Below, piece by piece: positions 24,054 to 32,282 of a DNA stretch of 35,142 nucleotides. The first letter of the stretch is position 1; the number at the start of each line of letters is the position of its first letter. The notes beneath the pieces are model-generated. The model was not told where the DNA came from, searched no databases, and worked only from the letters and a program-made list of their open reading frames with translations. This DNA comes from Asticcacaulis sp. (GTDB lineage Bacteria; Pseudomonadota; Alphaproteobacteria; Caulobacterales; Caulobacteraceae), in contig NZ_JAIXSV010000064.1 in assembly GCF_027484505.1 (NCBI RefSeq), positions 1 to 35,142 of the forward strand. Direction: 5' to 3'. Position numbers and translations under genes: made by a program.

Positions 24054-25319
24054 TCAGAGTGCGCGCCAGCCGATGTCCGAGCGATAAAACCCCATCGGCC
24101 AGTCGATTTTGGCAATGGCGTCATAGGCCGCGTCGCGCGCTTCCTGAATCGTCGCCCCACGTGCGCAGATATTGAGCACGCGCCCACCGGCGGCCGCCAG
24201 ACGACCGTCGTCCAGCCGCTTGGTCCCGGCGTGGAAGACGCTGACGTTCGGACCGAAATCCTGCTCGGCACCGCGGATGATCGAGCCACCGACGGGGCTG
24301 TCCGGATAGCCATTGGCGGCATAGACGACGCAGACGGCGGCGTCTTCGTACCATTCCGGGGCCGGCATGTCCTTCAGGCGGCCCGTGGCGGCGGCCAGCA
24401 GATAGGGCACCAGATCGCTTTTGAGGCGCAGCATCAGCACCTGACATTCCGGGTCGCCGAAGCGCGCATTGTATTCGACCAGACGCGGGCGGCCATTTTC
24501 GATCATCAGACCCGCATAGAGGACGCCGGTATAGGCGTTCCCTTCCGCCTTCATGCCCGCCATGGTGGGGGCCAGAATCTCACGCTCGGTAATGTCGAGA
24601 ATATCCTGAGTGACCACCGGCGCGGGGCTATAGGTGCCCATGCCGCCCGTATTGGGCCCCGCATCGCCGTCAAAGGCGCGCTTGTGGTCCTGCGCATAGC
24701 CGAACAGGAGGGCCGTTTCGCCGTCAGCAATGGCGAAGACCGAGGCCTCTTCGCCCGCCATAAACTCTTCGATGACCACGGTTTGCGACGCCGCGCCGTA
24801 GCGCCCGCCGAACATGGCCTCCAACTCGGCATAGGCGTCGGGCAGGTCGGGCGAAATGGCCACGCCCTTACCGGCCGCCAGACCGTCGGCCTTAATGATA
24901 TAAGGCGCGCTCTGGGTCTTCAGATAGGCCTTGGCGGCATCAAGGTCCGTAAAGGTCTCGTAAGCCGCGGTGGGGATATTGTGACGCTTACAGAAATCCT
25001 TGGTGAAGGCCTTGGAGGATTCGAGCTGCGCCGCCTTTTGCGTCGGGCCGAAACAGGGGATGCCCACGCGCTTTAAGGCATCGGCAATGCCTTCGGCCAG
25101 CGCCGCCTCCGGGCCCACCACGACCAGATCGGCCTGCATTTCGACCGCCAGCGCCGTCAGGCCCGCCACATCGGTCACCTTGAGGTCGTGCACCTCGCCC
25201 AGCGCCGCCATGCCGGGATTACCCGGCGCAATGGCCAGACGCGCCACGCGCGGCGACTGCCGGATTTTCCACGCGAGGGCGTGTTCACGGCCGCCCGAAC
25301 CGATCAGCAGGATGTTCAT
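24054..25319 (-). CDS. purD: Phosphoribosylamine--glycine ligase
   Basis: A 421-residue GARS: N-terminal MNILLIGSGGREHALAWKI with the GSGGREHA signature, central ATP-grasp region (VVIEEFMAGEEASVFAIADG), then GGMGTYSPAPV. The C-terminal domain (ARFGDPECQVLMLRL) is also present. It joins 5-phosphoribosylamine to glycine in step 2 of de novo purine synthesis. I chose the start at 25319; the ORF extends upstream to 25517 but that region lacks homology and overlaps hairpins. It is divergent from the GH27 gene. Confidence 0.95.
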   Translation of the reverse strand: MNILLIGSGGREHALAWKIRQSPRVARLAIAPGNPGMAALGEVHDLKVTDVAGLTALAVEMQADLVVVGPEAALAEGIADALKRVGIPCFGPTQKAAQLESSKAFTKDFCKRHNIPTAAYETFTDLDAAKAYLKTQSAPYIIKADGLAAGKGVAISPDLPDAYAELEAMFGGRYGAASQTVVIEEFMAGEEASVFAIADGETALLFGYAQDHKRAFDGDAGPNTGGMGTYSPAPVVTQDILDITEREILAPTMAGMKAEGNAYTGVLYAGLMIENGRPRLVEYNARFGDPECQVLMLRLKSDLVPYLLAAATGRLKDMPAPEWYEDAAVCVVYAANGYPDSPVGGSIIRGAEQDFGPNVSVFHAGTKRLDDGRLAAAGGRVLNICARGATIQEARDAAYDAIAKIDWPMGFYRSDIGWRAL

Positions 25320-25464
25320 GGGGGTGACTTCCGACAGGACGGCCCCTGGGTCAAGCGGAAAATCGCTGCGTTGGCCAATGTCTGACCCGATGGTCCGCTT
25401 CGACTGTGAAAGCGGAAAAGAGTCTGGACAGCCGCGAACCACTGCCCATATAGTCAGACAAATT

Positions 25465-25497
25465 ATACCAAGGGTCATTGAAAATGACTCTTGGTAT
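25465..25497. repeat. Hairpin 1 in the purD-GH27 gap
   Basis: The arms ATACCAAGGGTCATT (25465-25479) and AATGACTCTTGGTAT (25483-25497) pair with one mismatch and a 3-base loop GAA. This is the first of three consecutive inverted repeats in this gap. Confidence 0.8.
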
Positions 25498-25503
25498 TCC
25501 ATT

Positions 25504-25544
25504 CGATAATTTCTCATGTCACTGATACATATGAGAAATTATCG
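25504..25544. repeat. Hairpin 2 in the purD-GH27 gap
   Basis: A perfect 14-bp inverted repeat, CGATAATTTCTCAT (25504-25517) and its complement (25531-25544), separated by a 13-base loop. AT-rich arms make a transcription-factor operator or a small dispersed palindrome both possible. Confidence 0.8.
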
Positions 25545-25550
25545 TTTCTT

Positions 25551-25584
25551 CAACGGCCGGATGCGGTCAGCATCTTCGGCCGTT
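25551..25584. repeat. Hairpin 3 just upstream of the GH27 gene
   Basis: AACGGCCGGATGC (25552-25564) and GCATCTTCGGCCGTT (25570-25584) pair, with a two-base bulge, around a short loop. The downstream flank TTGGTATT resembles that of hairpin 1. It ends 23 bases before the GH27 start. Confidence 0.6.
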
Positions 25585-25606
25585 GGTATTATAAGAGGAA
25601 TCCGCC

Positions 25607-26953
25607 ATGTCCACGCTGAACCGTCGCGCCCTGTTTGCCGCCCCGGCCCTGATCGGAGCCGCCACCGTCCCCGCCGTCGCCGCCACACAGCCGAAGTCGT
25701 CAGCCTTACGCGCCCCCAAGCCGCCCATGGGCTGGAACAGCTGGAACAGCTTTGCCACCACGCTGACCGAAGCGCAGGCGCTGGAGACGGCGAAGATCAT
25801 GGCCGACAAGCTCTTGCCCGCTGGCTATGACGTGTTTACCGTTGATATTCAATGGTATGAGCCCAATGCCACCGGCTATGAATACCGCCACGGGGCGGAA
25901 CTGGCCATGGATGGCTATGGCCGTCTGCTGCCCGCGCCCAACCGTTTCCCGTCGGCCGCCAATGGCGCAGGTTTCAAGCCGCTGGCTGACAAGGTGCACG
26001 CCATGGGCCTGAAGTTCGGGGTCCATCTGATGCGCGGCATTCCGCGTCTGGCCTATGAAAAAAACCTGCCGATTCTGGGGACCAAATACACGGCGCGCGA
26101 CGTGGCCAACCCCAACTCCGTCTGCACCTGGAACACCGACATGTACGGCGTCGATATGTCGAAGCCAGGGGCGCAGGCCTATTATAATTCGGTGTTCAAG
26201 CTGTTTGCCGATTGGGGCGTGGATTTCGTCAAGATGGACGATATGAGCCGCCCCTATGACATCAACTGGCCCGAAATCGAAGGCGCGCAGGCCGCCATCG
26301 CCGCGTCGGGCCGCCCGATCGTGCTTAGCCTGTCGCCCGGCGAGACGGACCTCAAATGGGCCGTCCATGCGCAAAACAATGCCCAGATGTGGCGCATTTC
26401 CGATGACTTCTGGGATAGCTGGGACATGCTGAAGGCGCAGTTCAAGCGGCTGGCCGACTGGAGCCCCTATCGCCGTCCGGGGGCGTGGCCCGATGCCGAC
26501 ATGCTCCCGCTGGGCCTGCTGGCGCTGGGCCAGCGCAAGACCAAGTTTACGCCGGATGAGCAGCAGACCCTGATGACCCTGTGGTCGATCGCGCGCTCAC
26601 CCCTGATCATGGGCGGCGACCTGCGGGCGCTGGATGAGGCGACGCTGAAACTCCTGACCAATAAGGAGGTGATCGCCCTCAATCAGGACAGCGTGAACAA
26701 TCTGCCCGTCTCGAACGACGGCGCGCAGGTGGTGTGGACGGCAGAAACCGCGGACGGAAAAGCGCGCTATCTGGCCCTGTTTAACATCTCTGACCACCCG
26801 CAGGTGGTGACCCAGCCGTTCAAGGCCATCAATACCCCTGAAAAGGTCCGCGTGCACAATCTGTGGACCGGGGCCGTTTCGACAGCAGACGAAGAGATTT
26901 CGCTGGAACTGCGCGGCCACGCCAGCGTCCTGTACAAATTGACTCCGATTTAA
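25607..26953 (+). CDS. GH27-family alpha-galactosidase-like glycoside hydrolase, exported
   Basis: A 448-residue protein with a twin-arginine-like signal (LNRRALFAAPALIGAATVPA). A GH27 barrel follows, starting APKPPMGWNSWNSF (residues 36-49). The catalytic nucleophile is probably D211 (DFVKMDD), and the acid/base D267 in RISDDFWDSW. The C-terminal beta domain (LFNISDHPQVVTQ...) is present. GH27 enzymes release terminal alpha-galactose (or alpha-N-acetylgalactosamine) from glycans. Substrate specificity cannot be told. It lies between three hairpins upstream and a half repeat downstream, and is not co-transcribed with a neighbour. Start at 25607 after AAGAGGA. Confidence 0.88.
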   Translation: MSTLNRRALFAAPALIGAATVPAVAATQPKSSALRAPKPPMGWNSWNSFATTLTEAQALETAKIMADKLLPAGYDVFTVDIQWYEPNATGYEYRHGAELAMDGYGRLLPAPNRFPSAANGAGFKPLADKVHAMGLKFGVHLMRGIPRLAYEKNLPILGTKYTARDVANPNSVCTWNTDMYGVDMSKPGAQAYYNSVFKLFADWGVDFVKMDDMSRPYDINWPEIEGAQAAIAASGRPIVLSLSPGETDLKWAVHAQNNAQMWRISDDFWDSWDMLKAQFKRLADWSPYRRPGAWPDADMLPLGLLALGQRKTKFTPDEQQTLMTLWSIARSPLIMGGDLRALDEATLKLLTNKEVIALNQDSVNNLPVSNDGAQVVWTAETADGKARYLALFNISDHPQVVTQPFKAINTPEKVRVHNLWTGAVSTADEEISLELRGHASVLYKLTPI

Positions 26954-27009
26954 GCGCGAGATTAACTTATCGGCTGTGGTGATAGGTTGATCTTTAACAC
27001 GGCTCTTTT

Positions 27010-27060
27010 CTCCTCCCCATATCATGGGGAGGTGGCAGCGAGCGTAGCGACGCTGACGGA
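27010..27060. repeat. Half copy of CCTCCCC repeat after the GH27 gene
   Basis: CTCCTCCCCATATCATGG with its partner GGGGAGG is followed by GTGGCAGCGAGCGTAGCGA and CTGACGGA, the same tail as in the copy at 10582-10742. The opposite arm is missing. The remainder of 26954-27275 (about 320 bp) holds no credible gene, and the sequence becomes AT-rich from about 27170. Confidence 0.75.
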
Positions 27061-27275
27061 AGTTTCGCTCACACCGAGCCCTCAACAAAATGTGGTCCCC
27101 GGACGCTCACGATCTGGACAACGCGCACCAGTGCACTGCATTTTTAAAGTGGCGGCTCAGCATGAGCTGTGGTGCTTGATAGCAAAACTGCAATCACAAG
27201 CAAATTGATAGCTACACATGCAGCATTAAACACATTTTGCTCCGAAAATGAATTGATCTTTAGCACTTATAAATA

Positions 27276-27737
27276 TCAATTATTTTTATAAATTAAATTT
27301 TTTGGCTTCTTAATTTTATTTAAAAGCATCTTGTCAAAAAAATCTGGCTCATAATATCTATCCCATGGCGAGTTTCCGAAATAAGCATTCAAAAAATTTT
27401 CGACAATTTCGGCACCATATACAGTTACACCCACAAATCCATTTTTCCTATCGGCGGAAAGCATCCTCTCAATATTAATTACTGGATTTTTATTTTCCAA
27501 CACGTTCCATTTAAAATTATTAAAATATTGATTTGTTGTATAAATTATAGATATTGCTCTATTTTTAAATTCACTCGTATTTTCTATATTGATTTGGTTA
27601 AAATCAAAAAACACACAAACAACACCTCCCAAAGCTTCTCCTTCATAGGAGAGAATTTGTCCGAATGCTAAGTCACCATTTGAATTGAGTGGAATGGAAA
27701 AAAAATCTCCGACATTCCAATTTTGTTTCTTTTTCAT
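27276..27737 (-). CDS. Imm26-type immunity protein
   Basis: A 153-residue protein with the pattern WNVGDFFSIPLNSNGDLAFGQIL and GGVVCVFFDF at the N-terminus, which fits the Imm26 family. These immunity proteins are found next to polymorphic toxin C-termini and are thought to neutralise them in the cytoplasm. The gene is strikingly AT-rich (13 G/C in the 60 bases from 27481) and uses many AAA/TTT codons, unlike its neighbours, which is evidence of transfer. It lies 8 bases downstream of an RHS toxin tip in the same direction, the order expected of a toxin-immunity pair. Confidence 0.75.
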   Translation of the reverse strand: MKKKQNWNVGDFFSIPLNSNGDLAFGQILSYEGEALGGVVCVFFDFNQINIENTSEFKNRAISIIYTTNQYFNNFKWNVLENKNPVINIERMLSADRKNGFVGVTVYGAEIVENFLNAYFGNSPWDRYYEPDFFDKMLLNKIKKPKNLIYKNN

Positions 27738-27745
27738 GAATACAA

Positions 27746-28042
27746 CTACTTTCGTTTAAACCAAGGTGCAAATATTTTTCCACCTGCGGTTTTATAGCGC
27801 TTATCATTCATTTGAACTCGCTTGTTAACCAAGGGCCCAGCTTTCGATTGAGGGCCACCATACGCCATAACGATCTCATATCGGCGTTCTGGAGACCTTT
27901 CTTTCGATAATAAATGTTCGGCCTGCTTGTGACCAAGCCAAAAGCCTGCTTTTTCAGCCAGATAAGCGCCGGCTTCACTTTCACCTGACGGATCTGTTTT
28001 GTTTATTGGATCGCCCTTAACAATAGCGCTTCCCCTGGACAT
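27746..28042 (-). pseudogene. C-terminal tip of an RHS/polymorphic toxin (remnant)
   Basis: A 98-residue ORF whose N-terminus VKGDPINKTDPSGES matches the end of the RHS core (…DPINKTDPSG). This is normally the conserved junction just before the variable toxin domain in proteins of 1000 or more residues. The following about 75 residues (LAEKAGFWLGHKQAEHLL, KRVQMNDKRYKTAGGKIF) would be the toxin domain. I recognise no toxin family or catalytic motif. The upstream core is missing: an in-frame TGA lies four codons before the ATG. Composition is intermediate between the immunity gene and the host. It is therefore annotated as a remnant, though expression from the ATG (28042) is possible. Confidence 0.7.
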
Positions 28043-28074
28043 CAAGAGAGGTGCTCAAACGATTTTGCCCCACC

Positions 28075-28995
28075 TCACGCCGCTATAGATTTACGTCCCG
28101 TCACGTCCTGAAGCACGCCGAACAGCGACAGAGGCTGCCCCGCCTCGTCGCATTCGACCGAGCCCTGACTGAAGACCGTGCGGATGTCACCATCGGCGCG
28201 CACCAGCCGCGCTTCGAAGCTATAGCCCTCACCGCGGTAGGCGGCAGCTTTCACGCAGTCGCTGACGCGCTGACGGTCATCGGGGTGATAGCATTCCAGC
28301 GCATTGGTCAGGTTGGGGTGGAAGATTTGCGGCGTCAGACCGTGGATGCGGTAGACGCCCTGCGACCACTCGACCGTCTGGTTTTCCAGATCAACGTGCC
28401 AGTAGCCGACCCCGGCCACCGCCTCCATCATCTCCAGCTTCTTTTGATTTTCGTTGCAGCGACGCACAATGGTCTTCTGCATCTGGGCGTCCTTGCGCAG
28501 CGTCATCAGCGACGACACCGTAGCTGCCAGCGTGGCCAGACGCGCCTGGTCGCGGTCGCTGAAGTCGGCGCGCGGCTCAGTGTCGATAACGCACAGGGAC
28601 CCCACCAGCACCTCCCCGAAGCGGATCGGCGCACCGGCATAGAAGCGGATATGGGCCTCCCCCAACACCATGGGGTTATTGGCAAAGCGGGGGTCTTTGG
28701 TGGCGTCCAGCACCACCATCACCTCATCGCGGCAGATGGTATAGTCGCAAAAGGCTTGCTCGCGCGGCGTTTCATAGACCGACAGGCCGACGCTCGATTT
28801 AAACCACTGGCGAATCGCGTCGATCAGCGAGATCGCCGCCATGGGGGCATCGAACACGTCGGCGGCCAGTCGGGTGACCTGATCAAATTCGGGCTCAGCC
28901 TCGCTGTCGAGAATCTCCAGAGTGCGCAAGGCGTTCAGGCGCTGGGCCTCCCGCCGCTGGACCTCGGAAACCGGTGCGTCTGTTTCGGTTATCAT
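28075..28995 (-). CDS. GAF-PAS sensory protein without output domain
   Basis: A 306-residue protein: a GAF domain of about residues 25-165 (LDSEAEPEFDQVTRLAADVF..APMAAISLID, FCDYTICRDEVMVV, PIRFGEVLVGSLCVID). A short linker helix follows, then a PAS/PAC domain of about 195-300 (GVGYWHVDLENQTVEWSQGVYRIHG, ARLVRADGDIRTVFSQG, GVLQDVTGRK). Proteins of this layout normally continue into a histidine kinase or GGDEF domain. Here the chain stops right after PAC (RKSIAA). The stop lies 33 bases from the RHS remnant start. It may be a natural single-domain sensor or a truncated gene. The ligand of the GAF domain is unknown. Confidence 0.8.
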   Translation of the reverse strand: MITETDAPVSEVQRREAQRLNALRTLEILDSEAEPEFDQVTRLAADVFDAPMAAISLIDAIRQWFKSSVGLSVYETPREQAFCDYTICRDEVMVVLDATKDPRFANNPMVLGEAHIRFYAGAPIRFGEVLVGSLCVIDTEPRADFSDRDQARLATLAATVSSLMTLRKDAQMQKTIVRRCNENQKKLEMMEAVAGVGYWHVDLENQTVEWSQGVYRIHGLTPQIFHPNLTNALECYHPDDRQRVSDCVKAAAYRGEGYSFEARLVRADGDIRTVFSQGSVECDEAGQPLSLFGVLQDVTGRKSIAA

Positions 28996-29080
28996 CAGGT
29001 GCCTTCCTCTTTTTTATCGCTCTAGTTTAGCACAAATTGAAGAAAACAACGTTATTTCCACGCGCACAACCGGTCATTTC

Positions 29081-29090
29081 GTCACGTGAC
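29081..29090. promoter_or_regulatory. GTCACGTGAC palindrome upstream of xseA
   Basis: A perfect 10-bp palindrome lies 31 bases before the xseA start in the gap divergent from the GAF-PAS gene. It could be an operator, but no matching regulator is known to me here. Confidence 0.25.
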
Positions 29091-29120
29091 AGTTTTACGC
29101 GTCAGAGGTAAACGGGTGAC

Positions 29121-30767
29121 ATGTCCGAAGACCTGCTCAGCCCCGTCGATTCGCAGTCCAACAGCCCGCCCTGGTCGGTATCCGAACTGGCCGGCGCGCT
29201 GAAACGCACGATTGAAAGCGCCTATGACCATGTGCGGCTGCGGGGCGAAATCTCCAAGGTCACGCGGCATACGTCGGGCCACGTCTATCTGACGCTGAAG
29301 GACGACCGCGCCGCCATCGACGGCGTCATCTGGAAGGGCAATGTCAGCCGCCTGAAAGCGCAACCGCAGGCCGGGCTTGAAGTCATTGTAACCGGTAAGC
29401 TGACCACCTTCCCCGCCTCGTCCAAGTATCAGATCGTGATCGAGAGCTTAGAGGCCGCCGGAATCGGCGCGCTGCTGGCGCAGCTCGAGCGCACCAAAGC
29501 AAAGCTGCACGGCGAAGGGCTGTTTGCAGCGGAACGCAAAAAACGCCTGCCCTTTGCGCCGAAAACCATCGGGGTGATTACCTCACCGACCGGAGCGGTG
29601 ATCCGCGACATCCTGCACCGTATCCGCGATCGCTGGCCCTGCCGCGTCATCGTCTGGCCCGTCATTGTGCAGGGTGATGCCGCCCCGCCGCAGATCATTC
29701 AGGCCCTGAATGGTTTTCAATCGGGGGCTGTGCCGCGTCCGGACGTGCTGATCGTGGCGCGCGGCGGCGGTTCGGTCGAAGACCTGTGGGCCTTTAACGA
29801 CGAAGGGCTGGCGCGCGCCGTCGCCGCCTGTACCCTTCCCGTTATTTCCGCCGTCGGGCACGAAACCGACACCACCCTGATCGACTTTGTGTCGGATCGC
29901 CGCGCCCCTACACCCACCGGGGCGGCGGAAATGGCGACGCCCGTCCTGAGCGAACTGCGCGGCTTTGTGCTCGATCTGGAGCGCCGCCGTCTGGGCAGCT
30001 TTGATCAGGCCCTGCGCAACCGGCGTGAGCGCGTGGCCTTGCTGGGGCGTGCCCTGCCCAAGCCGCAGGACCTGATCGACGCCGCGCAACAGAGGCTCGA
30101 CTATGCGGCGCACCGGCTGGGCGGCGGTCTGTTGCGCAATCTTAATGCCCACGACACGGCCTTTGCCCGCACGGCGGCGCGCTTTTCGCCTGCCTTGCTG
30201 GAGCGCCCGCGTCAGCTCAAGGCCGAGCGCGTGACGCAACTGTCCGAACGCGCCACGGCGGCCCTGACGCGCGGCGTGGAGCGACAAAGGCTGGAGTTTA
30301 CACGCCTGTCGGCGCGCCTGACCCCGGCCCTGACCCTGCGCCCGCTCGACCTGAAGCGCGAGGCGCTCAACCGCCTGACCCAACGTTTCGACGCGGCCCT
30401 CAACCGTCGCCTCGACGACAGCGCGCGCCGCGCCCGGTTGCCTGAGTTAGAGCAACGTCTGGCCGCCGCTTTCGCGCGCCTCTTGGGTCAGAAATCCGAA
30501 CGCCTGCACCGGCTGGATCAGTTGCGGCTCAGCCTCGACCCCGACCGGCCGCTGAATCTGGGTTTCGCCCGTGTCAGCCGCACCGACGGCCACCTCATCA
30601 CCTCACCCGACGGCGTGAGTATGGGTGAGGCCCTGACCCTGACCTTCAAGGGCGACCGCACGCTGGACGTTGTGGCCAGCGACGGCACCATCGCACTTCC
30701 GGCTCCCAAACCCGCGCCGAAGCCCAGACCGACCCCGCTCAAACCCGAACAGGGCAGTCTGTTTTAG
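29121..30767 (+). CDS. xseA: Exodeoxyribonuclease VII large subunit
   Basis: A 548-residue protein. An N-terminal OB-fold ([25 protein letters not shown]) is followed by the catalytic region with [17 protein letters not shown] and [15 protein letters not shown]. Then come a long alpha-helical coiled-coil stretch rich in Arg/Leu (about 270-480) and a Pro/Lys-rich tail ending in GSLF. XseA is the nuclease subunit that, with several XseB subunits, degrades single-stranded DNA from both ends. xseB is not in the window. Start 29121 (ATGTCCGAAGAC). It converges with the esterase gene, the stops being 10 bases apart. Confidence 0.95.
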   Translation: MSEDLLSPVDSQSNSPPWSVSELAGALKRTIESAYDHVRLRGEISKVTRHTSGHVYLTLKDDRAAIDGVIWKGNVSRLKAQPQAGLEVIVTGKLTTFPASSKYQIVIESLEAAGIGALLAQLERTKAKLHGEGLFAAERKKRLPFAPKTIGVITSPTGAVIRDILHRIRDRWPCRVIVWPVIVQGDAAPPQIIQALNGFQSGAVPRPDVLIVARGGGSVEDLWAFNDEGLARAVAACTLPVISAVGHETDTTLIDFVSDRRAPTPTGAAEMATPVLSELRGFVLDLERRRLGSFDQALRNRRERVALLGRALPKPQDLIDAAQQRLDYAAHRLGGGLLRNLNAHDTAFARTAARFSPALLERPRQLKAERVTQLSERATAALTRGVERQRLEFTRLSARLTPALTLRPLDLKREALNRLTQRFDAALNRRLDDSARRARLPELEQRLAAAFARLLGQKSERLHRLDQLRLSLDPDRPLNLGFARVSRTDGHLITSPDGVSMGEALTLTFKGDRTLDVVASDGTIALPAPKPAPKPRPTPLKPEQGSLF

Positions 30768-30777
30768 GCCTCAAGAT

Positions 30778-31881
30778 TTAGTTCGGCGCGGGAAAGACGG
30801 CTTTCAGGGTGTCAAGCAGGGCGAGGTTCCACACGAAGGGGTCGTGCCCCGCATACAGTCCCGTGAAATGGCAACTCACTCCAGCCGCCTGCGCCTTCAG
30901 GCAGGTTTTTTCAGCACCGCTGTAAAACGGATCATAGCGTCCGGCACTGATGTAAAGTTTGACATCTTCCGTGCCAGAAAAAGTGAAGTTGCCGGGGCCT
31001 GCGCTCATACCGGCAGACGCCCCTTGCGCGAACGCATCCGGATGCCTGAGCGCGAAGGACAAAGACCACGATCCGCCAGCGGAAAAACCGTAGGTCAGGC
31101 GATCCGCCCGTCGCGTACTGACCCCATAACGCGCCTCGACGAGCGGCATGACGTCTTTCAGAACGAAGGCTTCATGATCGGCATAGGCCTGCGGATCGAC
31201 CTTCGGCGAGGGTAGGTATTCGCGGTTACGCTGATCAAACCCGCCGTTAGTGGCAGGGCCTTCGCCGCTCCAGATTCCCACCAGTACGACCGGGCGGATG
31301 ACGCCCTCGTCTATCAGGCGTTCCACGATCCGTGCAAACCGGCTGACCGCGCGGCCATCGGCCATATAGACCACGGGATAGCCTTGCGACGGGGGCGGGC
31401 GTTTCGGTCTGTAGAGGGTCAGCTTGCGCCGGGCTTTTAGATGGGCGCTGTCTATCTCCACCTCTTCGAGGCTTCCACTCAGTTTTGCCACCGCCTCAAG
31501 CTCAGCAGGTGCCTCAGGCCCGCGCCAGTAAAGCCGCGTGGTCGTATCGGCGGATGTCTGCAACCCAATGACCGAACGGTTCAGATCCGGAAACACCAAT
31601 GTCAGGCCCCATAGCCCTTCACCTAAGGCCTGCATGTCGGGCTGAACCGTGCAGCACAACCGCACACCCGGTGTAGCGGCGCGCGCGGCGACCCGCAGAA
31701 GGATGCCGTCTACCCAATAGGTCAGCGAGGCGCTGCCCAATCGGCGCGCCGCTTCGGCGGCTGTGAAATCAGGGGCCTTAACGGAATAGCCGAAGGTTTC
31801 GGACGGGGCCGACTGGGCCTGAACCGCCGGCGAAGCCGGGATCAGCCCCAGCGCCATGATCACACCTGACACATACCGCAT
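30778..31881 (-). CDS. Exported alpha/beta-hydrolase (enterochelin-esterase-like)
   Basis: A 367-residue protein with signal peptide (MRYVSGVIMALGLIPASPAV). An N-terminal beta-sandwich-like part (about 30-165) is followed by an esterase-D/enterochelin-esterase domain. Motifs are YMADGRAVSRFARIVE, YGFSAGGSWSLSFALRHPD with the nucleophile Ser in G-x-S-x-G, and the C-terminal YAGHDPFVWN with the catalytic His. Family members hydrolyse siderophore or polysaccharide esters in the periplasm. The exact substrate is unknown. Start 31881 is supported by GGAGGGG seven bases upstream; the ATG at 31908 is less likely. Confidence 0.83.
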   Translation of the reverse strand: MRYVSGVIMALGLIPASPAVQAQSAPSETFGYSVKAPDFTAAEAARRLGSASLTYWVDGILLRVAARAATPGVRLCCTVQPDMQALGEGLWGLTLVFPDLNRSVIGLQTSADTTTRLYWRGPEAPAELEAVAKLSGSLEEVEIDSAHLKARRKLTLYRPKRPPPSQGYPVVYMADGRAVSRFARIVERLIDEGVIRPVVLVGIWSGEGPATNGGFDQRNREYLPSPKVDPQAYADHEAFVLKDVMPLVEARYGVSTRRADRLTYGFSAGGSWSLSFALRHPDAFAQGASAGMSAGPGNFTFSGTEDVKLYISAGRYDPFYSGAEKTCLKAQAAGVSCHFTGLYAGHDPFVWNLALLDTLKAVFPAPN

Positions 31882-32007
31882 AATACCCCTCCCCAGCCCG
31901 GGGGTCACAACCTATCCGCAAATCAGCAACAGGCGCAATCCGGCTTTTATGACGTGGACACGGTGCAGACGCTTGATCCTCTCACGCAAGCGGCTTATGT
32001 TTTAGAC

Positions 32008-32226
32008 ATGAATATGCATGCCAAGCCGCCCCTCCCCGATCAGGCCATCCTCCATTACGGAGACGGTGAGTACGCCGTTATGCGTCCGGGCAAGTTCGTG
32101 ATCTGCGCCGTGTCGGGCAAGCAGATACCGCTGGAGGCCCTGCGCTACTGGAACCCCCGCACGCAGGAGGCCTATGCCGGGCCGGAAGAGGCCACGGCCC
32201 GATGGAAAACCCTGAACGGGCGCTAA
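32008..32226 (+). CDS. DUF2093 family small protein
   Basis: A 72-residue soluble protein matching DUF2093: ILHYGDGEYAVMRPGKFVICAVSGKQIPLEALRYWNPRTQEAYAGPE, with the conserved LRYW and P-I-P-L-E-x-L. Function is unknown. It is commonly found near lpxK/xseA in alphaproteobacteria, as in this window. I chose the ATG at 32008 rather than the in-frame GTG at 31954, because the family begins at about this point. Confidence 0.85.
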   Translation: MNMHAKPPLPDQAILHYGDGEYAVMRPGKFVICAVSGKQIPLEALRYWNPRTQEAYAGPEEATARWKTLNGR

Positions 32227-32227
32227 A

Positions 32228-32271
32228 GCGCATCCCGAAAAGTGGGACGCACTTTTCGGATCCAGATGCGC
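32228..32271. repeat. CCGAAAAGTG palindrome between DUF2093 and M23 peptidase
   Basis: CCGAAAAGTG (32235-32244) and complement (32250-32259) with a 5-base loop, flanked by GCGCATC (32228-32234) and GATGCGC (32265-32271), which also pair. It is the second copy of the core seen at 21839-21884 and ends 11 bases before the peptidase start. Confidence 0.75.
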
Positions 32272-32282
32272 GACAAGCCACA

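Noticed and set aside
24231-25076. + strand open frame (281 codons) inside purD
   Set aside because: It is antisense to a well-conserved PurD; its composition is Gly/Arg/His-rich, with no motif.
27010-27060. CRISPR repeat
   Set aside because: CCTCCCC elements are palindromic, irregularly spaced and scattered between genes. There are no regularly spaced spacers or cas genes.
26986-27266. Near-identical TTGATCTTTARCAC strings at 26987 and 27253 as possible element boundaries
   Set aside because: The 13-of-14 match is short and the interval holds only a half repeat and unremarkable sequence, so chance cannot be excluded.
28051-29025. + strand open frame (324 codons) over the GAF-PAS gene
   Set aside because: The - strand translation shows clear GAF and PAS patterns. 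The antisense frame shows none.
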